A stretch of DNA of 44,054 nt from an uncultured Myxococcales bacterium (lineage in GTDB: Bacteria > Myxococcota_A > UBA9042), in contig CAIPXZ010000594.1 of assembly GCA_903869075.1 (NCBI GenBank), positions 1-44,054 on the forward strand. The letters are read 5' to 3'. Positions 1 through 7,438 of this stretch are shown here, piece by piece; within the stretch, counting starts at the first letter, position 1; each line of letters opens with the position of its first letter. The notes under the pieces are model-generated. The model was not told the origin of the DNA and did no database searches. It saw only the letters and a list, made by a program, of their open reading frames with translations. The translations under genes and the position numbers were made by a program.

Positions 1-203
1 GGCGATGAGCTTCGCCATCGCTGAACACGCGCTCGGCTACGCCGTCGCGACGTGCGGGTTTTTAATTGTCGCGGAGGGTGCGGGGTACTTGACGCGGGGG
101 AGAGAGGAGAACGAGTACGCTGGCCGCACACAGCCGCGAAAGGACAGACAGGATCGAAAAATCGGAGAACTTCATGATGTTTCCTCGCTGGTTGGCGTTG
201 CGC
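1..203. other. Window start, no gene assigned
   Basis: The first 203 bases hold no frame I can support. A minus-strand gene may begin near position 19 and leave the window, but too few codons are visible to judge it. The region includes the AT-rich tract TTTTTAATTG near 60-69. Confidence 0.4.
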
Positions 204-1601
204 TCAGAACCGCGTCAAGACAGCGGCGATGATGCGCGTGTCAGTGGGGACCAAATCGGCCTGCCAGCCGGCGGGCGTCGGCGTGGTCACATAGCCGTCC
301 GGCGAGGTGACACCGCCGTGGCCGGCGAAATACGGGACGCTGGCCGAGCGGCGGCTGAATTCGAGGTCGAGCGTGATTTGTTCCGTCGGCATGTACTGAA
401 CGCCGGCGGCGACGTCCCACGCGTCAAAGCTCGTGCCCGAGTTCATGTCAAACGGCGACGTGGCCGGGCTGTAGCTGACGCCCTGGGTGCTGAGCGGCTG
501 CGAGAAAGGCGAGGCCTGACCCGTCGGCGCGAGCACCAGGTAGCGGCCCGGATTGTGCATCTGGCCGCCGCCGACGGTGAACGCGAACTTGTCCTCCGCG
601 AACCAGATGCGGTTGTACGCCATCCACGACAGGAAGTTCTGCCTGCACGGCGTCGCCGTTGTGCAGTGGCCTTCGGTGCCCGTACCGCCAAAGCCCACGA
701 CGCCGTCGCCGGATTCGAAGCCGAGGTCGCCCGTGAGGGAGAATGCCATCTTGGAGATGATGCGGCTGGTCGGGTTGTTGTAGTACCGCACCATCAGGCT
801 GTTGTCGCTGTGAAAGCGCATCCGTCCCGGGTTGTTGGCCGTGTCCCAGCCGACGTAGTCATTCGACAGCATGGACACCGACTCCGTCGGCCGGTACAGG
901 AACTGGCCGCCAAAGCCTGGACGTTCATTGAACTTGCCGTAGGTCTGCCAGCCATTGATGATCCACGCCTCGATCTTCAACTTTTCCGTCGGGAACATTT
1001 GGATGCGCATGCCATTGAAGAACCACGGCGTGTTGTCCGAGGTGTACGACGGCAGGTACATCCAGTTTTCGAAGTTGTCGTACGAAAACAGGCCGACGTA
1101 GGACATGAAGATGCCCGCGTCGATGTTGATGCCGTGCATGTAGTTGAGGTGCACGCCGCCATACGCTTCGCTCACGTAGCGCAGGGCCGTCATGAAATCA
1201 AACTGGCCCTTCATGGCGCTGCCGTCGTTGCGCGGCACGACGGTCGCGCGTTCGCCAAATTGGGTCATCAGGCGGCCGCGGGCCGTTCCGGAGTGGAAGT
1301 CGCCGCCAAACCCTAAGAATTGCAAGGCCAATTCGTTGTCGCGCGACAATGTGGTCGAGCCGACGACCGAGTGATCGATCGGCCGGCTTGTCGACGTCGT
1401 GTAGTTCACGTCGAGCAGGAAGCTGCCGGTGAAGTACTTGCTGTCGAGCAACGCCGTCTTCTGGCGGTTGTTGCCGTTCAGCCAAGTAAAGTCGCCAAAA
1501 GCAAACGGCTCCGCCGGGGTGACGTCGTCGGGCAGCGGCGCTGACTCGGCGTGCGCCAGGCACGGCAGCAGGAGGAGAGACACAATCAGGAGTGTACGCA
1601 T
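204..1601 (-). CDS. Outer-membrane beta-barrel porin (OmpL-like, bbp2 family)
   Basis: This 465-residue protein starts with a clear Sec signal peptide (MRTLLIVSLLLLPCLAHA, cleavage after about residue 18). The rest is rich in alternating aromatic and polar residues and ends in Phe, the usual C-terminal signal of outer-membrane barrels. The central stretch with GLFSYDNFENW, a following TPWFFNGMR and IINGWQTYGKF resembles the 'putative beta-barrel porin-2, OmpL-like' family, which is predicted to form a channel for small solutes; the substrate is unknown. It lies 98 bp downstream of a LysR-type regulator on the same strand, so the two may be cotranscribed or linked in regulation. The ATG has only a weak ribosome site. 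The barrel assignment is solid; the family name is from pattern memory. Confidence 0.75.
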   Translation of the reverse strand: MRTLLIVSLLLLPCLAHAESAPLPDDVTPAEPFAFGDFTWLNGNNRQKTALLDSKYFTGSFLLDVNYTTSTSRPIDHSVVGSTTLSRDNELALQFLGFGGDFHSGTARGRLMTQFGERATVVPRNDGSAMKGQFDFMTALRYVSEAYGGVHLNYMHGINIDAGIFMSYVGLFSYDNFENWMYLPSYTSDNTPWFFNGMRIQMFPTEKLKIEAWIINGWQTYGKFNERPGFGGQFLYRPTESVSMLSNDYVGWDTANNPGRMRFHSDNSLMVRYYNNPTSRIISKMAFSLTGDLGFESGDGVVGFGGTGTEGHCTTATPCRQNFLSWMAYNRIWFAEDKFAFTVGGGQMHNPGRYLVLAPTGQASPFSQPLSTQGVSYSPATSPFDMNSGTSFDAWDVAAGVQYMPTEQITLDLEFSRRSASVPYFAGHGGVTSPDGYVTTPTPAGWQADLVPTDTRIIAAVLTRF

Positions 1602-1614
1602 CGGAGTTCACCGT

Positions 1615-1628
1615 CGGGACAATTCCCG
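1615..1628. promoter_or_regulatory. Short inverted repeat before the porin gene
   Basis: CGGGA and TCCCG arms flank a 4-base centre, 13 bases upstream of the porin ATG. It could be an operator or a small 5'-leader hairpin. No promoter was recognised with it, so the role is a guess. Confidence 0.25.
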
Positions 1629-1699
1629 GAACGTTGGCAGGGTAGGTGGGTGCGAATCAGGCCGGTGGCAAGGATGGCGCCGTGCGTATCAAGATGGCA

Positions 1700-2602
1700 T
1701 CAAGACGCGGCGGATTCGGCGACGCTCGCGCGTTGCAGCGCGATGGCCATCCGCTGCGCCACGAGCGCCACGCGACCGATGCCGAGCGCCGAGCGCGCCG
1801 CGACGAGGTGCAGCTCCGCCTCGGCAAAAGCGCCGACATGGAGCGGCAATGCGACGAGCCCGTGCAGGCGCGCGGACACCAGCGGCAGCACAAGCGCGCC
1901 CACGCCCGCCTGCGCCGCGCGCAGCAGCACGAGGAAGTTGTCTGAAGCGAACGCCGGCGTGAAGCCGGGAATCGCCGCCGCCAGCTGCGGATTTGGCGGC
2001 AGGTGGGCGTAGCGGCCAGCCCAGGTCAGCCACGGCAAATCGCCCAGCTGCGGCGCGTTCGGCAAGCGCGCCAGCAGCTCCGGCGCAACGCACACGGCGG
2101 CGGGCAGGCGAATGCTCGCGACGGTCGTCAGCTCATCGCGCTCCGCCGGGCGTTGCCGCAGCGCCAGATCGGCCTCGCCGCGCGCCAGATCCGCGTAGTC
2201 GATGTCTGCCAGCACCTCCAGTCGCAGCCGCGGCAGCTCGGCGCGCAGCGTCGCGGCAAACGGCACGAGGAACTCGAACGCCACGCCCGGCGCCGCCGCC
2301 ACCCGCACAACGCCGTGCGGCGCCAGCTCCGCCGCCTGCGCCGCGCGCGCCACTTCCGCGGCAAAATCGGCCATCCGCCGCGCCGGGTCCAGCAGCCGCG
2401 CGCCCGCCACCGTCAGCCGCACGCCGTCGCTGTGGCGCTCAAAAAGTGCAAAGCCGACGCGGTGTTCCAGCGCTGCCAGCCGCCGACTCACCGTCGGTTG
2501 GCCGATGCGCAGCCGCCGCGCCCCCGCCGTGACGCTGCCCGCCTCCGCCACCGCGACAAAGAGCTGCACATCTTCCCAGGGCAGCTGATCGGGCGTCGTC
2601 AT
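1700..2602 (-). CDS. LysR-family transcriptional regulator
   Basis: The 300-residue protein has the LysR layout: an N-terminal winged helix-turn-helix (residues about 10-65, with AVAEAGSVTAGARRLRIGQP then TVSRRLAALE) and a periplasmic-binding-protein-like effector domain from about residue 90. The reading frame is open far upstream (to 3571), but that part is the shadow of the divergent gene. The start chosen here, at MTTPDQLP, has a GGAGG site 8 bases upstream and matches the family length. The gene is divergent from a metallo-beta-lactamase-fold lipoprotein, with 129 bp between the starts and a dyad LysR box in the gap. LysR proteins usually control the divergent neighbour, so that gene is the likely target. 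The effector is unknown. Confidence 0.9.
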   Translation of the reverse strand: MTTPDQLPWEDVQLFVAVAEAGSVTAGARRLRIGQPTVSRRLAALEHRVGFALFERHSDGVRLTVAGARLLDPARRMADFAAEVARAAQAAELAPHGVVRVAAAPGVAFEFLVPFAATLRAELPRLRLEVLADIDYADLARGEADLALRQRPAERDELTTVASIRLPAAVCVAPELLARLPNAPQLGDLPWLTWAGRYAHLPPNPQLAAAIPGFTPAFASDNFLVLLRAAQAGVGALVLPLVSARLHGLVALPLHVGAFAEAELHLVAARSALGIGRVALVAQRMAIALQRASVAESAAS

Positions 2603-2618
2603 CGTCGGCCTCCAAGCC

Positions 2619-2632
2619 ATGCGATGGCGCAT
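2619..2632. promoter_or_regulatory. Inverted repeat ATGCG-N4-CGCAT in the LysR/hydrolase intergenic region
   Basis: A perfect 5-base dyad with a 4-base centre, followed by a third ATGCG at 2639-2643. It lies just upstream of the LysR ribosome site and could be part of an autoregulatory operator. It is weaker evidence than the longer dyad at 2654-2670. Confidence 0.3.
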
Positions 2633-2653
2633 GACATGATGCGTATTCTGGCA

Positions 2654-2670
2654 CTTTTGGCGCACAAAAG
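2654..2670. promoter_or_regulatory. Probable LysR-type box (CTTTTG-N5-CAAAAG)
   Basis: A perfect 6-base inverted repeat around GCGCA. It contains a symmetric T-N11-A, the known core of LysR-family binding sites. It lies between the divergent LysR gene (start 2602) and the metallo-hydrolase (start 2732), where an operator for that pair would be expected. Binding is inferred, not shown. Confidence 0.5.
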
Positions 2671-2731
2671 CATGGCTAAACTGCACAACACGCCGGGGCG
2701 ATTCCCGGCTGTCATCGCCAAACGAGGGAAC

Positions 2732-3721
2732 ATGCGTTGGATTTTCGGAGTGTTTTTGAGCCTTTGTGCCTGCCAGGCCAGCACGCTGCCGGTGCTGCGT
2801 GCTGACCTGGGCACGCCGCGGCGCGCGGCTGACTTGCTGGCGGTGCTGGACCAGCCGGGGCCGCTGACGGTGCAGACGGTGGCGTCGGCGCAGTGGCAGG
2901 TGGACCTGAGCGGGCTGCTGGACCTGACCGACCCGCGGGCGCAGGCGGCGGGGCTGACGGAGCGCGCTGAGCCGATCACCGTGTATTTCCATGCGATTCA
3001 CCACCCGACGCGCGGGCTGTTCCTGATCGACACCGGGGTGGAGACGGCCGAGCGCGACGATCCGCCGCACGCGAAAGTCCAAGGGCTGGTGCGCCACTTC
3101 ATGAAGAGCGACAAGCTGCAGGTGACGCAGCCGTTGGGCGCGTGGCTCAAGGCGCAGCCCGACGCGGTGGCGGGCGTGCTGTTCACGCACCTGCACATCG
3201 ACCACATCTGGGGCGTGCCGGACCTGCCGCCGACGGCGCTGTACGTGGGTCCAGGCGAGAGCACGGCGCGGGAATTCCAGCATCTGTTCGTGCAAGGGCC
3301 GACGGACGCGCTGCTGGCGGGGCAAAAAGCTTTGCGCGAGCTGGCGTTCCAGCCCGATGCCGACGGCCGCTTTGCCGGCGTGCTGGACGTGTTTGGCGAC
3401 GGCTCGCTGTGGGCGATTTGGACGCCGGGGCACACACCGGGCAGCGTGGCGTACATCGCGCGGACGCCTCAGGGGCCCGTGCTGTTCACCGGCGACACCT
3501 GCCACACCGCCTGGGGCTGGCAGCACGGCGTCCCGCCCGGGACGTTTACCGGCGACCGGCCGCTGAATCAAGATTCCTTGGATGGCCTACGAAAACTGGC
3601 GGCGGAGCACCCAGCGATGCAGGTGCGGCTGGGGCATCAGGCGCTAGAGGCAGCCGCCCTTGACGTCCAGCTGCCAGACGATGGCGTCGTACGCGGCGCC
3701 GGCGGGAAATTCGGTCGGTGA
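2732..3721 (+). CDS. Metallo-beta-lactamase-fold hydrolase, probable lipoprotein
   Basis: The 329-residue protein begins with a short hydrophobic signal (MRWIFGVFLSLCAC), and LCAC is a near-consensus lipobox, so it is probably lipid-anchored outside the cytoplasm. The metal site is visible: HLHIDH at about residues 153-158 (the HxHxDH motif), then GHTPGS, GDTCH and a late GHQ, which supply the other metal ligands in this superfamily. The sequence resembles the lactonase/glyoxalase-like branch of small secreted metallo-hydrolases, but the substrate cannot be read. The open frame extends much further upstream (2003); the start at 2732, with a GAGGG site, gives the signal peptide. The last 26 or so codons overlap the convergent lipoprotein gene by 78 bp. 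It is probably controlled by the divergent LysR protein. Confidence 0.85.
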   Translation: MRWIFGVFLSLCACQASTLPVLRADLGTPRRAADLLAVLDQPGPLTVQTVASAQWQVDLSGLLDLTDPRAQAAGLTERAEPITVYFHAIHHPTRGLFLIDTGVETAERDDPPHAKVQGLVRHFMKSDKLQVTQPLGAWLKAQPDAVAGVLFTHLHIDHIWGVPDLPPTALYVGPGESTAREFQHLFVQGPTDALLAGQKALRELAFQPDADGRFAGVLDVFGDGSLWAIWTPGHTPGSVAYIARTPQGPVLFTGDTCHTAWGWQHGVPPGTFTGDRPLNQDSLDGLRKLAAEHPAMQVRLGHQALEAAALDVQLPDDGVVRGAGGKFGR

Positions 3722-4126
3722 CGTCGCCGTCGGCAGCAGATTGGCGTCGCTGACGACCATCAGCACCGTGTGGTGCGCCTGCGTGTTGTGCGGGCGGTCG
3801 CACACAACGAGCGTGCAATCCTGCGAGTCCTGGCAAACTGCGGCCGTGTCGACCGTCGGCTGGCTGGCGTCCCAGTCGTAATACCAGAAATAATGCAGGC
3901 TTGCCGCGTCCACGCACGCCCGCGACGTCCTTGCGACGCGAAACAGCGCGCCGTCTTTCGGCGTCGCGATCGCCACCGGCTCCAGCCACGACGGCGACGC
4001 GTTGTCGACGTGGACAATCGCCTCGCACGCATCGCTCACCGCCGTCGCATCCGTTGCCACCGGCTGCGGGTCCGCCGAGCACGCCGGCAGGCAGATCGCC
4101 AAAAACAGCAGGTAGTTGCGCGGCAT
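3644..4126 (-). CDS. Small lipoprotein of unknown function at the end of the dcw cluster
   Basis: A 160-residue protein with a lipoprotein signal peptide and an LPAC lipobox (Cys 16). After the anchor it has several Cys (EACEAIV-like and DCTLVVC segments) that could form disulfides, and no domain that I recognise. It follows the small membrane protein after ftsZ by 36 bp on the same strand, so it is probably the last gene of the division cluster transcript. Its 3' end overlaps the convergent metallo-hydrolase by 78 bp; the final codons KGGCL are followed by TAG. Signal and frame are convincing; the function is unknown. Confidence 0.75.
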   Translation of the reverse strand: MPRNYLLFLAICLPACSADPQPVATDATAVSDACEAIVHVDNASPSWLEPVAIATPKDGALFRVARTSRACVDAASLHYFWYYDWDASQPTVDTAAVCQDSQDCTLVVCDRPHNTQAHHTVLMVVSDANLLPTATSPTEFPAGAAYDAIVWQLDVKGGCL

Positions 4127-4162
4127 CGGGCCTCCGCGCCGCAGCTTGCCAGCCAGCCGCTG

Positions 4163-4666
4163 CTACCGCAAGGGCGCGGCGCTTTTGACAAGCACCCAGC
4201 GCTCGGCAAAGCGGGCGATGACCGCCAGCCCGCGACCTGTCCGCGTCCGCACCTCCGGCTGCGCCAGATAGGCAAGCGCCGCTTCCGGCTTGCCACGCGC
4301 CAGCAGCGCCTGCGCGTGCGCCGCCGCCTGCAGGTCGTCCAGCGTCGCCAGCGCCGGCACCGGCGGGTCCGGCTTGCCCAGCGCCGCGTCCATCTTTTCA
4401 ACGAGTTCCAGACCGACGATCGCCTGCGGCTCGACGACGAGCGTCCCCGTCGACGCCGCGAACAGGTGCTCGGCCTTGGCCAGGTGCTCCTCGCGGTTGT
4501 CGCGCGACTCGCTCGCCGCCGCCTGCAGCGCGCGGATACCCTTCTCGATGCCGTCGTCGTCATGCCGCCGGCCGCCGACGAGCTGCGCCAGCGCCACAAC
4601 GCACGCCAGCGCCACCAGCACCGCGACGCCCACCTTGCGCTGGGTTTGCTGGGAATTCCCGGCCAT
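4163..4666 (-). CDS. Small membrane-anchored helical-repeat protein next to ftsZ
   Basis: The 167-residue protein has a short positively charged N-terminus, one membrane segment (residues about 12-32, VGVAVLVALACVVALAQLVG) and an Ala-rich helical region that resembles a degenerate TPR (IRALQAAASESRDNREEHLAK, then AQALLARGKPEAALAYL). The expected topology is N-in with the helical part in the periplasm. Only 6 bp separate its ATG from the ftsZ stop, so it is almost certainly cotranscribed with ftsZ. No named family is recognised. A role as a division or envelope accessory protein is inferred from position only. Confidence 0.75.
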   Translation of the reverse strand: MAGNSQQTQRKVGVAVLVALACVVALAQLVGGRRHDDDGIEKGIRALQAAASESRDNREEHLAKAEHLFAASTGTLVVEPQAIVGLELVEKMDAALGKPDPPVPALATLDDLQAAAHAQALLARGKPEAALAYLAQPEVRTRTGRGLAVIARFAERWVLVKSAAPLR

Positions 4667-4672
4667 CGGCGG

Positions 4673-6064
4673 CTACTTGCGCATGAACGCCGGGCGATCC
4701 ATCTCCGTGCCGTCATCGGTCACGAACGGATTGCCGACGATCGGCTCGCGCTTGGCCAGCGGCCCCTGGTTCAGTGACTGCTGCACCGCGGCGTGGCTTG
4801 TGCCATACGATGGCGTGCGGCGCGTGTACGCCGGCTCATCCAGGTCGATCGGCAGGCCTTCATTGCCCTGGCGACGCGCCGACGGCATCGACGCCGGCAC
4901 CGGCGGCGGCGCGGCGTTGGCGACCTGCAGCACATCGCCGCGGCCCGCCGTCGCGTACACGCGCACGTCCTGCACGCCCGAGAGCTCCAGCGGCGCCGTC
5001 ACCCGCAGCGACGACGCGGTCGGCGGCGGCGGCGGCGGCACGTTCAGCTGGCGCTCGCGCGGTGACAGCTGCTGCACCATCTCCACCGAGCGGATCTGCT
5101 GCAGGCGGTCAAAACCGGTCGCCACGACCGTGACCTTGATGTCGTCGCCCAGCGACTCGTCGATGATGGCGCCAAAGATCGTGTTGGTCTCCGCCGCCGC
5201 TGATTCCTGGATCAGCGTCATCGCGTCGTTGATGTCGGCCAAGCTCAGGTCCGCGCCGGCGATCGCCACGAGCAGGCCGGTGGCACCTTCGACGCGGGCA
5301 TCTTCCAGCAGCGGGCTGGAGATCGCCTGGCGGGCGGCCGCGCGCGCGCGATCGTCGCCGGAAGCGCGGCCGGTGCCCATGAGCGCCATGCCTTTGCCCT
5401 TCATGATGGCGACGACGTCGGCGAAGTCGACGTTGACCAAGCCGGGCGTGAGGATGATGTCCGAAATGCCGCGCACGGCTTCGACGACGACGGCGTCGAC
5501 AAGCTTGAACGCGTCCTTGAAGCTGATTTTGCGGTCAGCGACGCTCAAAATCCGGTCGTTGGGGATGACGATGAGCGTGTCGACGTGCTCGGCGAGCTCG
5601 CGCAGGCCGTCTTCCGCCTGTTTGCCGCGGTTGACGCCCTCAAAGCCGAATGGGCGGGTCACAACCGCCACTGTCAAGGCGCCTGCCGCGCGTGCTGCTG
5701 CTGCCACGACCGGCGCCGCGCCCGTGCCCGTGCCGCCGCCCATGCCGGCGGTGATGAACACCATGTCAGCGTCGGCGACCGCCGCCTGCAGCGCTTCCAT
5801 GTCCTCCAGCGCGGCCTTGTGGCCCATCTCCGGCTTGCCGCCGGCGCCCAGTCCGCGGGTCAAGAGCTGGCCCAGCTGCAAACGCGTGCCGGCCCGGCTG
5901 CGGCCCAGCGCCTGCGCGTCGGTGTTGGCGACCATGTACTCGATGTGGCCGAGCTCGGCCTAGATGAGGTTGTTGACGGCGTTGCCGCCGCCGCCGCCGA
6001 CGCCGATGACCTTGATTTTGGCGCCGAAGACGGTCGGCGACTCGATTTGGATGGATTCAAACAT
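4673..6064 (-). CDS. ftsZ: Cell division GTPase FtsZ, frame interrupted by an in-frame TAG
   Basis: FtsZ is the tubulin-like GTPase that builds the division ring. The true start is the ATG at 6064 (MFESIQIESP), preceded by GAGG 6 bases upstream. The first 34 codons hold the first beta-strand and the T1 loop IKVIGVGGGGGNAVNN. Codon 35 (5960-5962) is TAG. The frame then continues as AELGHIEYMVANTDAQAL and keeps every later FtsZ landmark: GGGTGTG, NVDFADV, ISSPLLED, a variable Pro-rich linker, and the C-terminal peptide DRPAFMRK that binds FtsA. Total length would be 463 codons, normal for the family. The only ATG-initiated open frame after the stop (5935, 420 codons) lacks the T1 loop and has no ribosome site. 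FtsZ is normally essential and nothing else in the gene is degenerate, so a sequencing or assembly error (for example GAG or CAG read as TAG) is the simplest explanation. Confidence 0.93.
5960..5962 (-). other. In-frame TAG codon inside ftsZ (codon 35)
   Basis: The codon aligns with a non-conserved, usually charged position just after the NNLI that ends the first helix of FtsZ. TAG is also the genuine terminator of ftsZ (4673), ftsA (6113) and ftsQ (7439), so general recoding of UAG is unlikely. A one-base change to GAG, CAG, AAG or TCG would restore the frame. Confidence 0.9.
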
Positions 6065-6112
6065 GATGGACCTCGAAAAGTTGGGGTTGGGTGCGTGGCC
6101 GTGGCGTTGGGG

Positions 6113-7369
6113 CTAGAAGACCTCGCGCAGCCAGTCCTTGATGCGCGCCGAGAAGCCGTTGCCGGCAGCTTTGGCAGCCTTGGCCGAGGCGCGGCGGCTG
6201 CGGCCGGCGTCCTTGGCGGTCTCGTTTTCATCGTCGCAGCCCTGCAAAACCAAGCCCAGCGCCGTCGAGAACACCGGCGAATTGATCATGTCGCGCAGGC
6301 CACCGACCTGCCGCGGATAGCCGACGCGCACCGGCAAACCCAGCACGTCCTCGCCCAATTCCGCACAGCCGGGCAAGAGCGCCGTGCCGCCGGTAATGAC
6401 GACGCCAGAACCCAGCACATCCGCGAAGTTGGACGCCTGGATCTCGCGCTCGATCAGCCGGTAGATCTCCTCCATCCGCGGCTCGACGATGTCGCAGAGC
6501 AGCTTGCGCTTGCGCACGATCGGCTCGCGGCCACCGACGCAGGCGACCTCGATGTTTTCGTCGTCGGTGACCATCGTCGACAGCGCGCACCCGTGCTGGA
6601 TCTTGATGCGCTCGGCTTCGGCTTTCGGCGTGCGCAAGCCGACGGCGATGTCATTGGTGATGTGGTCGCCGCCGACGGGGAGGACGGCGGAATGCACAAC
6701 AAAACCATTGTGGTAGATCGCAATGTCGGTCGTGCCGCCGCCGATGTCGACGAGCACAACGCCGAGCTCCTTCTCGTCGTCTTCCAGCACCGCGCGGCCC
6801 GAAGCCAGCATTTCCGCCGACGATTTCAGCACGTGCAAGCCGGCGCGCTCGGCGCACTGCACGACGTTTTGCACGCCGGAGTTCAGCGCGGTGATGATGT
6901 GGACGTTGACCTGCAAGCGCACGCCGCTGATGCCGATGGGGTAGCGGATGCCGTCGTTGTCGTCGACGAGGAATTCCTGCGGCACCGTATGGAGAATCGT
7001 GCGATCGGCGGGGATCTGCACGGCCTTGGCGTTCTCCAGCACGCGCTGCACGTCCATCTCCGTGACTTCGCGGTTCTGCACCGCCACGACGCCGCGGTTA
7101 TTGAACGATTTCAGGTCTTTGCCCGAGACGCTGACGTACACGGCGTTGACGGTGCAGCCGGCCATCAGCTCGGCTTCGTGTACGGCGCGCTGGATCGCCT
7201 CCATCGTCTCGTTGACGTTGACGACGACGCCCTTGCGGATGCCGTTCGACGCCGACGTGCCCACGCCGATGATGTCGATGCCGCCATCGCTCTTGACCTC
7301 GCCGACAATCGCCACGACTTTGTGGGTGCCGACGTCCAACCCGACAATGATCTCTTCTTTCCGCGCCAT
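6113..7369 (-). CDS. ftsA: Cell division protein FtsA
   Basis: FtsA is the actin-like protein that tethers FtsZ filaments to the inner membrane. Visible features are the N-terminal phosphate loop (IVGLDVGTHKVVAIVGE), the FtsA-specific 1C/SHS2 region (about residues 80-165), the second phosphate motif VDIGGGTTDIAIY, the adenosine motif VITGGTALLPG and an amphipathic C-terminal helix (FSARIKDWLREVF) that inserts into the membrane. A linker rich in Ala, Lys and Arg precedes that helix. I chose the ATG of MARKEEII at 7369, which is the family start and is preceded by GGGGG; an ATG 8 codons upstream (7393) is possible. ftsZ follows after 48 bp. The gene ends in TAG. Confidence 0.97.
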   Translation of the reverse strand: MARKEEIIVGLDVGTHKVVAIVGEVKSDGGIDIIGVGTSASNGIRKGVVVNVNETMEAIQRAVHEAELMAGCTVNAVYVSVSGKDLKSFNNRGVVAVQNREVTEMDVQRVLENAKAVQIPADRTILHTVPQEFLVDDNDGIRYPIGISGVRLQVNVHIITALNSGVQNVVQCAERAGLHVLKSSAEMLASGRAVLEDDEKELGVVLVDIGGGTTDIAIYHNGFVVHSAVLPVGGDHITNDIAVGLRTPKAEAERIKIQHGCALSTMVTDDENIEVACVGGREPIVRKRKLLCDIVEPRMEEIYRLIEREIQASNFADVLGSGVVITGGTALLPGCAELGEDVLGLPVRVGYPRQVGGLRDMINSPVFSTALGLVLQGCDDENETAKDAGRSRRASAKAAKAAGNGFSARIKDWLREVF

Positions 7370-7438
7370 CTGAATCCCCCGTTTTGCTTGCATTTTCTGA
7401 AGTGAAACCCGTTTCCTGTCGTCTCGTGGCTCGCGCCG

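Noticed and set aside
2603-3571. Upstream extension of the LysR frame, nearly doubling its length
   Set aside because: The extension covers the divergent metallo-hydrolase gene and its promoter, and GGAGG marks the shorter start at 2602.
4673-5935. Treating the 420-codon frame from the ATG at 5935 as the complete ftsZ
   Set aside because: It lacks the first strand and the T1 nucleotide loop present upstream in frame, and has no ribosome site.
4673-6064. UAG reassigned to an amino acid (for example pyrrolysine or glutamine) as the explanation of the ftsZ stop
   Set aside because: ftsZ, ftsA, ftsQ, the Nudix gene and two lipoprotein genes end in TAG at natural C-termini, so TAG works as a stop here.
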